From the NCBI GenBank assembly GCA_902767065.1, contig CACXFW010000147.1, forward strand, positions 1 through 8,652: a DNA stretch of 8,652 nt, given 5' to 3'. The notes below the pieces were generated by a model. That model was not told the DNA's origin, ran no database searches, and was given only the letters and a program-made list of their open reading frames with translations. This DNA comes from an uncultured Lachnospiraceae bacterium (GTDB lineage Bacteria; Bacillota; Clostridia; Lachnospirales; Lachnospiraceae). Position numbers and translations under genes: made by a program. Positions 1 through 5,256 of this stretch are shown one piece after another (position 1 is the first letter of the stretch; every line of letters starts with the position of its first letter).

Positions 1-83
1 CGGCGAAGGAAGAGACTGCCGGGGCGGCTGCGCCCACGCAGGGCACGGCGAAGAAAGAGACAACCGGAGATGCTGCATCTTAA
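1..83 (+). CDS. C-terminal tail of an unidentified protein (5' end outside window)
   Basis: Reading from base 3, the frame gives 26 residues rich in Ala, Thr, Glu, Lys and Gly and stops at TAA 81-83. The tail is internally repetitive: bases 1-22 and 46-67 are near-identical (period 45 bp, 15 codons), giving AKEETAG and AKKETTG. A repeat period that is a multiple of three supports this frame. The competing frame 1 is implausibly Arg-rich and runs through the terminator downstream. Such charged Ala/Lys/Glu tails occur on many proteins, so the product cannot be named. Confidence 0.5.
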   Translation, partial: AKEETAGAAAPTQGTAKKETTGDAAS

Positions 84-155
84 CATCGGCGGTTTCCGGG
101 AAGCAGCGGCAAAAGCCGCGCACGGGATTGCTGATACGAATTCGGTCTATCGACG

Positions 156-191
156 AGGCGAGAATCATCCGGAGAGGTTCTCGCCTTTTTT
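156..191 (+). terminator. Rho-independent terminator
   Basis: A perfect 9-bp stem (AGGCGAGAA at 156-164 with TTCTCGCCT at 178-186) has a 13-nt loop and is followed directly by six T residues (186-191). It lies 72 bp after the stop of the truncated upstream gene and separates it from the glycosyltransferase gene. Confidence 0.85.
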
Positions 192-196
192 AAGAG

Positions 197-208
197 GCAG
201 GATCCTGC
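197..208. repeat. 12-bp perfect palindrome, possible operator
   Basis: GCAGGATCCTGC is a perfect dyad between the terminator and the glycosyltransferase gene, about 60 bp before its start. It could be a regulator binding site or chance. I could not identify a convincing promoter between 192 and 255; TTGAAA at 235-240 has no matching -10 at the right distance. Confidence 0.2.
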
Positions 209-269
209 AGACCGGGAGAGGATCACCTGGCGCCTTGAAACCCTTCGTACTGATCGGGAGTGAGAGAAG

Positions 270-1184
270 ATGAAACAGATGGAGCCTCAGCTTTCAGTCA
301 TTGTTCCTGCTTATAACTGTGAGAAGTATATTGCGGAGTGTATCGACTCCATCCTCAGCCAGCTTCCGGAAAACAGTGAGCTGATCGTGGCAGACGACGG
401 CTCTGAGGATGATACGCGCAGTGTCCTTGCACAGTATGAAGGAAGGCAGGAGAATCTCCATATCCTGTATGAAGCGCACCGAGGCGCGTCCGGGGCAAGA
501 AATGCCGGCCTGAACGCGGCAGCCGGCCGTTATGCTGCTTTTGTGGACTGTGACGATTGCCTGCGGAAAGGATTTCTGGAAAAGGCTCTTTTGCTTCTTG
601 AATCCGGGGCGGATCTGTATATTTTCGGGATAGAACGGATTCTGCTTGACGGCACGCGGCAAACCGGAGCTGTGGAGGATATGGAGTATGGGGATATTTC
701 ATCGTTCGCAGACGATTACATCCGGAAGGGAAGGATGATGATCTATTCCAACTGCAATAAATTCTACAAAAGAAGCGTGATAGAGGATCTTAATCTTCGG
801 TTTGACGAGAAGATCTCGTTCGGTGAGGACCGCCTGTTTAATTACAGCTTTCTTCCCGGCTGCCGAAGTGTGGTCACCTCTTCCCTGATCATGCTGGATT
901 ATATCCAAAGAAGCCTGCATTCAATGTCCACCAGACATATTCCGTTCTACTTTGACAGGGTTATGGAGCTGCACCAGAAAAAGATGGACTGCTTCCTGGA
1001 GCTTTCAAAGGGAACGACGCAAGAAGAGAGAAGAAGGTTTTCGGACGGCGATCTGGAAAAGGAGATTTCAGGGGCCGTCGCGAGAGCATCCGCGCATCCA
1101 AAAGAGCGGGAGGAAGTGCTTGCGAAGATCAGGAGGATGCGCCCGTTTGAAGAATTCTATGCTGCTTTATGCAAGAAAGGATGA
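270..1184 (+). CDS. Family 2 glycosyltransferase (GT-A fold), soluble
   Basis: This 304-aa protein likely transfers a sugar from a nucleotide-sugar donor to a growing surface glycan, acting on the cytoplasmic side. The N-terminus shows the classic GT2 opening, LSVIVPAYNCEKYI (residues 8-21). The nucleotide-binding DDGSEDDT follows at 42-49, GASGARNAGL at 72-81, and the metal-binding DXD-type motif FVDCDD at 91-96. FGED at 184-187 is in the place of the catalytic-base ED motif. No membrane segment is evident, so it is not a BcsA/PgaC-type processive synthase. The start at ATG 270 is supported by GGGAG at 256-260. Its stop lies 6 bp before the next gene, and its last codons carry that gene's ribosome binding site, so the two are probably translationally coupled. 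Donor and acceptor cannot be told from sequence. Confidence 0.93.
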   Translation: MKQMEPQLSVIVPAYNCEKYIAECIDSILSQLPENSELIVADDGSEDDTRSVLAQYEGRQENLHILYEAHRGASGARNAGLNAAAGRYAAFVDCDDCLRKGFLEKALLLLESGADLYIFGIERILLDGTRQTGAVEDMEYGDISSFADDYIRKGRMMIYSNCNKFYKRSVIEDLNLRFDEKISFGEDRLFNYSFLPGCRSVVTSSLIMLDYIQRSLHSMSTRHIPFYFDRVMELHQKKMDCFLELSKGTTQEERRRFSDGDLEKEISGAVARASAHPKEREEVLAKIRRMRPFEEFYAALCKKG

Positions 1185-1190
1185 GCTTAA

Positions 1191-2138
1191 GTGTTCCGAT
1201 TTGTCATGCTTGATCATACGGTGCCGGTGAAAATACGGGAAGCACATCTGAAAGAACAGATGGAAGTGTTCCTCAGGTCGGAGGCGCTTGCGGAGATATT
1301 TGACCTGCTTGGTACTGACCGGGACAGGATCGGAAAGACTTATAACGGAAGGAAGGGAAAAAACGGGAAAGTTGTTGAAACGCTGGTTCTGAAGCCGGAC
1401 AGGAAGCTTGCGCCGGTTCGGAAAAAGCTCTATCCGCTGCTGGCCGAGCTTGGTTTTTTCCATATCAATCAGCCTCTTTCCGGAAAGCACAGCAGGATAC
1501 TGGTCCTGGGAGGAGCGTTGAATGCCTGTTTTGTCAGGACGAGGTGCGCGTCAGAATGGAAAGATCCCGGCACTTTGTCGATAGACGGACTGTCCTGCTA
1601 CCGGCCGGTCCACCCGAAGGAGAGGAGTGTCTCCGCATTCTCTTCTTTTAGCGAGACGGAATTCGGCGTTCTTTCAGATGCGTTTTGCAAAACGTTCAGC
1701 CTTCCGGAGAATGACTATCAGGATGATTTCCGGGGGGACCGGAATCTGAATGGGATCTCCTGCATCAGGAGATTCCCGGCTGAGTCTGGCAGCTGTCTTT
1801 ACCGGGTTTATGCCGCCCCGTCCTGTGAACCGGAGCTTCGGCGGGCCGATACCAAGGACACTCTGAAGTTTTTTGTGGAGAACGGAGGCGTTTCACCGGG
1901 AGATACCCTGCTTGCGGTCACCCATAACCCCTATTGCAACCGTCAGTTCCTGCAGCTTGCCTATTATATTATTAAAAACGATATCCCTGTTGATCTGGAT
2001 GTGGTTGGCTGCACCCCGGATGATCAGGTCGAAACTGAAAAAACCTATGACCCGTTCCGGCAGCTGCAGGTTCTGATCGGTATCCTTGACTGGATCGGAC
2101 GGTTTCATTCCCGCGGCTCCAGGGACAGCGGCGATTGA
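1191..2138 (+). CDS. Uncharacterised protein with Rossmann-like pattern, paired with GT2
   Basis: I cannot name this 315-aa protein. Translation starts at GTG 1191, preceded by AGAAAGG at 1174-1180. The first 95 residues are charged and helical, with no signal peptide or membrane span. A hydrophobic strand followed by glycines (RILVLGGALNA, 102-111) looks like a nucleotide- or cofactor-binding beta-alpha unit. Further motifs are SETEF (154-158), RRADTKDTLKF (217-227), LAVTHNPYCNRQ (241-252) and DLDVVGCTPDD (268-278). The order GG-strand, acidic helix, R-x-D-T-x-D-T, strand plus N-P-Y-x-x-x-Q, then a D-x-V-G strand recalls uncharacterised proteins distantly like YdcF/DUF218. That comparison is from memory and is weak. 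Close coupling to the glycosyltransferase suggests a role in the same glycan or envelope process. Residues 285-315 are polar and probably disordered. Confidence 0.8.
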   Translation: MFRFVMLDHTVPVKIREAHLKEQMEVFLRSEALAEIFDLLGTDRDRIGKTYNGRKGKNGKVVETLVLKPDRKLAPVRKKLYPLLAELGFFHINQPLSGKHSRILVLGGALNACFVRTRCASEWKDPGTLSIDGLSCYRPVHPKERSVSAFSSFSETEFGVLSDAFCKTFSLPENDYQDDFRGDRNLNGISCIRRFPAESGSCLYRVYAAPSCEPELRRADTKDTLKFFVENGGVSPGDTLLAVTHNPYCNRQFLQLAYYIIKNDIPVDLDVVGCTPDDQVETEKTYDPFRQLQVLIGILDWIGRFHSRGSRDSGD

Positions 2139-2163
2139 AAAATCGATGGGCTTAATGTATACT
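2135..2163 (+). promoter_or_regulatory. Sigma-A-type promoter for the c-di-GMP/citrate synthase operon
   Basis: TTGAAA (2135-2140) and TATACT (2158-2163) are separated by exactly 17 bp, each one mismatch from consensus. The -35 box overlaps the stop codon of the preceding gene. The predicted transcription start is about 2170, which coincides with the base of the long RNA helix described at 2162-2330, giving a leader of about 190 nt. Confidence 0.6.
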
Positions 2164-2190
2164 GACTAAGGATCTGTTCGGAAATATACT

Positions 2191-2234
2191 AGTTCACGTT
2201 AATGGCTGCCGAAGGCAGACATGTTACGTGAACT
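2191..2234. repeat. Strong palindrome (hairpin A of the leader)
   Basis: The outer arms AGTTCACGT (2191-2199) and ACGTGAACT (2226-2234) are perfect. The inner CTGCC (2206-2210) and GGCAG (2214-2218) enclose a GAA loop. There is no T-run after it, so it is not a terminator. It might be a dispersed palindromic repeat, a protein-binding dyad, or simply the strongest hairpin of the leader RNA. Confidence 0.6.
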
Positions 2235-2290
2235 GCATATACCGCGGTGAAGAATTCTATTCGGCAATAGATATCGTTCGCGAGTATAGT

Positions 2291-2299
2291 TGTTACAAT
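2291..2299 (+). promoter_or_regulatory. Possible second (extended -10) promoter
   Basis: TGT-TACAAT is an extended -10 element (TGN plus TACAAT at 2294-2299) without a good -35 box. The predicted start, near 2306, lies in the GTTCAG/CTGAAC dyad (2301-2318), which could act as an operator. It would give a short leader lacking the long helix. It is weaker than the 2135-2163 promoter. Confidence 0.25.
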
Positions 2300-2361
2300 G
2301 GTTCAGCGGTTTCTGAACGGATCTTGTCAGGAATAAACGTTTGGCTATAGAGGAGTGAAGG

Positions 2362-3861
2362 ATGGGGTTTCAGAAGACAGCAAACAGTGTGGAGGGGCAG
2401 AGGACTGCAGACGGTACCGGTTTTCCGAAGGTTGCAGACAGGATCAGGTTTCAGGAGGTTGCAGACAGCATGGGGGCCATGACCTGTGTGGTTTCTGTTG
2501 AAAAACTTGAGAATGGATATGGGGATATCCGTATCGTCACGGGGAACCGGTCTTATATTGATTCGATTGAACACCCGGTTGGCGATGTAAAGATGCTGAA
2601 GACCAGGTTTACGCCGAACAGCCTGTATACGGAGTATATGACCAGGGACCTCAACTTTGAGGACTACTGTTACCGCGCGGCTGTCGAAAAGAGGTGCCTT
2701 CACTCCTATGCCCATCCGGACCGGTACGATGTCTGGTTTAATATGACATTTCTTCCGCTGGTACCGGATGAGGGCAATCTGTGCTTTTGCACCTATACGA
2801 TGGAGATCAATCCGGTTGCGGACAGCGCAAGACTGTCCAATGTCTCAGGCGAACTGGCGTCGGCGGTGCTGGAAACCACAATCAAGCTTCGCAGCACGAA
2901 CAATTTCGAAGCGACGATGGCCGATGTGATCAAGGATATCCGGACGATCTGCCTGGCAAAGCAATGCTGCATCCTTCTGATGGAGCCGGTTACCCGCACC
3001 TGTTCGGTTCTGTGCGAGGATGTCGCGGAGGATTCCCCCAAGAAGCCGATGGCCGAGATTGTCGACGATTCATTCTATGACCTGGCAGAATCATGGGAAC
3101 AGACCATCTCCGGCAGCAACTGCCTGATTGTCAAGAATGCGCAGGACATGGAGGTGGTCAGGGAACGGAATCCGGAATGGTACAGATCACTTGTCGACAA
3201 CCATGTCTCCTCGATTGTCCTTTTCCCGCTCAAATCAGGAAATGAACGGCTCGGTTACATCTGGGCGACGGATTTTGATGTCACGGACGCGCCAAAGATC
3301 AAGGAAACACTGGAACTGACGACATTCATTCTCGGTGCGGAGATCGGAAACCATCTGCTGCTTCGGCGGCTTCAGATCCTGAGCTCCAGGGATATGCTGA
3401 CCGGGGTTCAGAACCGCAATGAGATGAATCATTTCGTGGATATGCTGAGCGACGACAGGGTATCGCCCGGAAAGCCGGTGGGCGTTGTATTCGTCGACCT
3501 GAACGGACTGAAGAAGGTCAATGACTCAGAAGGGCATCCTGCCGGGGATGAACTGATCCGGAACGCAGCCCGTGTTCTTGGCAGTGTCTTTGCGGATGAA
3601 GAGATCTTTCGTGTCGGGGGAGATGAGTTCACAGTGATTATTCCCGGAATCACGCCCGAAGAGATGGAAGAGCGAATCCGCCTGCTCAGAGAGTCTTCAA
3701 AGGACAGGGTAAGCTTCGCGATTGGCTGGCATGTTGAGGCGGACTACAGAAATGTCCAGAAGGCCCTGAGAAAAGCGGATGAAAATATGTATGATGACAA
3801 GCGGCGGTATTATTCGATTCACCCTGAAATGGATAGAAGGCTCGCCAGTATAGAGGAGTGA
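2362..3861 (+). CDS. Diguanylate cyclase, PAS-like + GAF + GGDEF, cytoplasmic
   Basis: This 499-aa enzyme likely makes cyclic di-GMP from two GTP. Residues about 38-140 form a PAS-like sensor (VEKLENGYGDIRIVTGN early in it). A GAF-like region follows at about 170-330 (DIRTICLAKQCCILLMEP near its start). The GGDEF domain (about 341-490) has DMLTGVQNRN (344-353), FVDLNGLKKVND and GHPAGDEL, and an intact RVGGDEF with GGDEF at 419-423, so catalysis is expected. The RxxD inhibitory site is absent (F410 and E413 at those positions). No membrane segment is present. ATG 2362 has AGGAG at 2351-2355, 6 nt upstream. An in-frame ATG at 2470 (M37) also follows AGGAGG (2453-2458), and the PAS-like domain begins just after it. 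The stretch between the two starts contains three near-repeats, so M37 may be the ancestral start. First gene of a tight operon. Confidence 0.93.
   Translation: MGFQKTANSVEGQRTADGTGFPKVADRIRFQEVADSMGAMTCVVSVEKLENGYGDIRIVTGNRSYIDSIEHPVGDVKMLKTRFTPNSLYTEYMTRDLNFEDYCYRAAVEKRCLHSYAHPDRYDVWFNMTFLPLVPDEGNLCFCTYTMEINPVADSARLSNVSGELASAVLETTIKLRSTNNFEATMADVIKDIRTICLAKQCCILLMEPVTRTCSVLCEDVAEDSPKKPMAEIVDDSFYDLAESWEQTISGSNCLIVKNAQDMEVVRERNPEWYRSLVDNHVSSIVLFPLKSGNERLGYIWATDFDVTDAPKIKETLELTTFILGAEIGNHLLLRRLQILSSRDMLTGVQNRNEMNHFVDMLSDDRVSPGKPVGVVFVDLNGLKKVNDSEGHPAGDELIRNAARVLGSVFADEEIFRVGGDEFTVIIPGITPEEMEERIRLLRESSKDRVSFAIGWHVEADYRNVQKALRKADENMYDDKRRYYSIHPEMDRRLASIEE
2366..2468 (+). repeat. Three degenerate direct repeats in the 5' end of the diguanylate cyclase gene
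   Basis: Units at 2366-2387, 2419-2441 and 2447-2468 share the pattern GGTTTCAG-rAGrytGCArACAG and encode FQKTAN, FPKVAD and FQEVAD. They lie wholly between the two candidate start codons, consistent with a recent duplication extending the protein N-terminally. The last unit contains a perfect AGGAGG that could serve the internal start. Confidence 0.55.
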
Positions 3862-3877
3862 GATTGGAGGAGGGAAA

Positions 3878-5230
3878 ATGGGGTATAATCGGGACATGAG
3901 TGCTTATGCCGGCGCTCATCGCAATATGGTGGTGAGAAATGACACGATCTCAGATGAGCTTTATAAGAAAATGGATGTAAAGCTGGGACTTCGTGATATC
4001 AACGGGAAGGGAGTGGTTGTCGGTCTTACCAACATTTCCGAGATCATTTCTTTTAAAGAGGAAGACGGGAAACGGGTTCCCTGTGACGGGCAGCTGTGGT
4101 ACCGGGGACATAATATCCGGAATCTGGTCCGGGAATACTCAAAGGAGCGGTTCGGATATGAAACGCTTGCCTATCTTCTTCTGTTTGGCGAATTGCCGGA
4201 TGCGCTGGATCAGGAAGAATTCATCCGCATGCTGACGATTGCGAGGGATCTGCCGACCAACTTCACGCGGGACGTCATCATGAAGGCGCCTACACGGGAC
4301 ATCATGAATTCCATGACGCGCTCCATTCTGACCCTTGCATCTTATGATAATGAAGCGCAGAACACGGATCTCAGGAATGTGATCCGGCAGAGCCTGAACC
4401 TGATTGCCGTGTTCCCGATGCTTGCCATCTATGCATATCATGCTTACAACCATTATGAGAACCTGGAAAGCATGTATATTCACAGGCCGGAGGATGCGCT
4501 GTCAACGGCGGAAAACATTCTTCTGATGCTGAGACCGGATAAACAATACTCATCGGTCGAAGCCAGGGTCCTTGACGCCTGTCTGATGCTTCATATGGAA
4601 CATGGCGGAGGGAATAACTCCACCTTTACGACGCGTGTCGTTACCTCTTCAGGTTCGGATACCTATGCTACGGTTGCCGCGGCGATGTCCTCCCTGAAGG
4701 GTCCGCGCCATGGCGGTGCGAATATCAAGGTGATGGAGATGATGGAAAATATCCGGAAGAATATCACCGACTGGAAGGATGACGATGCGATCCGCAGCTA
4801 TCTGGACCGGATTGTCATGAGAGAAGCCTTTGACCGCACAGGCCTGATCTACGGTATGGGACATGCCGTATATTCGATCTCCGATCCGAGAGAGAGGATC
4901 TTCAGGGCATTTGTATCTCAGCTGGCTGCGGAGAAGGGCATGGAGGAAGAGCTGGGGCTTTACAATAAGGTGGAAGAGATTGCCCCGAAGGTGATTGCGG
5001 ACCGGAGGCATATCTATAAGGGAGTCAGCCCGAATGTGGACTTTTACAGTGGATTTGTCTACAAGATGCTTGGGATTCCCTTAGAGCTCTATACGCCTAT
5101 TTTCGCGATTGCCAGAATCGCCGGATGGAGCGCTCACCGATTGGAAGAACTCGTCGGTATGGGAAAAATCATGAGGCCGTCCTATGTTTCCATCATGGAG
5201 GAGCTTCAGACTGACATGCCATCAGATTAA
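3878..5230 (+). CDS. gltA: Citrate synthase (citrate/2-methylcitrate synthase family)
   Basis: This 450-aa enzyme condenses acetyl-CoA with oxaloacetate to citrate in the cytoplasm, feeding 2-oxoglutarate and glutamate synthesis. In anaerobic Clostridia the cycle is usually incomplete. All three catalytic residues are visible in their motifs: H278 in GPRHGGAN, H329 in GMGHAVYSISDPR and D388 in NVDFYSG. The region HMEHGGGNNSTFTTRVV (239-255) replaces the more common HADHExNAST form and is, as I recall, typical of clostridial enzymes. The length fits the family with a slightly extended N-terminus. ATG 3878 is preceded by a very strong GGAGGAGGG (3866-3874). M7 (ATG 3896) is a weaker alternative. 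Gaps of 16 bp upstream and 26 bp downstream place it inside a c-di-GMP gene operon, which is unusual company. A 2-methylcitrate synthase role cannot be excluded from sequence, but no prp genes are near. Confidence 0.95.
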   Translation: MGYNRDMSAYAGAHRNMVVRNDTISDELYKKMDVKLGLRDINGKGVVVGLTNISEIISFKEEDGKRVPCDGQLWYRGHNIRNLVREYSKERFGYETLAYLLLFGELPDALDQEEFIRMLTIARDLPTNFTRDVIMKAPTRDIMNSMTRSILTLASYDNEAQNTDLRNVIRQSLNLIAVFPMLAIYAYHAYNHYENLESMYIHRPEDALSTAENILLMLRPDKQYSSVEARVLDACLMLHMEHGGGNNSTFTTRVVTSSGSDTYATVAAAMSSLKGPRHGGANIKVMEMMENIRKNITDWKDDDAIRSYLDRIVMREAFDRTGLIYGMGHAVYSISDPRERIFRAFVSQLAAEKGMEEELGLYNKVEEIAPKVIADRRHIYKGVSPNVDFYSGFVYKMLGIPLELYTPIFAIARIAGWSAHRLEELVGMGKIMRPSYVSIMEELQTDMPSD

Positions 5231-5256
5231 TCTGACCAGGGTGCGGAGAAGACAGA

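Larger units (their letters stand above)
2162..2330 (+). ncRNA. Candidate structured 5' leader RNA upstream of the diguanylate cyclase operon
   Basis: Bases 2169-2184 can pair with 2310-2325 as a continuous 16-bp RNA helix with three G-U pairs. Beyond a 2-nt bulge, CTGAC (2162-2166) pairs with GTCAG (2326-2330). Three local hairpins lie inside. Hairpin A (2191-2234) has AGTTCACGT against ACGTGAACT and an inner CTGCC-GAA-GGCAG. Hairpin B (2256-2271) is TCTATT-CGGC-AATAGA. Hairpin C (2271-2287) has six pairs, one bulged G and a TTCG loop. GTTCAG 2301-2306 can instead pair with CTGAAC 2313-2318, which would break the long helix, so two exclusive states are possible. No T-run follows. I do not see the conserved cores of c-di-GMP-I or c-di-GMP-II riboswitches. 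A short inverted-repeat element (MITE-like) is the alternative. Confidence 0.45.

Noticed and set aside
70..273. Frame-1 reading frame ending in an ATGA overlap with the glycosyltransferase start
   Set aside because: It runs through a strong intrinsic terminator (156-191), is Arg-rich upstream, and its first ATG has no clear ribosome binding site. The ATGA overlap is probably coincidental.
2162..2330. Known c-di-GMP-I or c-di-GMP-II riboswitch, or 6S RNA
   Set aside because: I could not find the conserved cores of either riboswitch class, and the fold is multi-branched rather than one rod with a central bubble. A covariance-model search would settle it.
3884..3889. Perfect TATAAT hexamer inside the first codons of citrate synthase
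   Set aside because: No -35 box at workable spacing (TTGGAG is only 14 bp away) and no extended -10. It falls in coding sequence with a strong upstream ribosome binding site.
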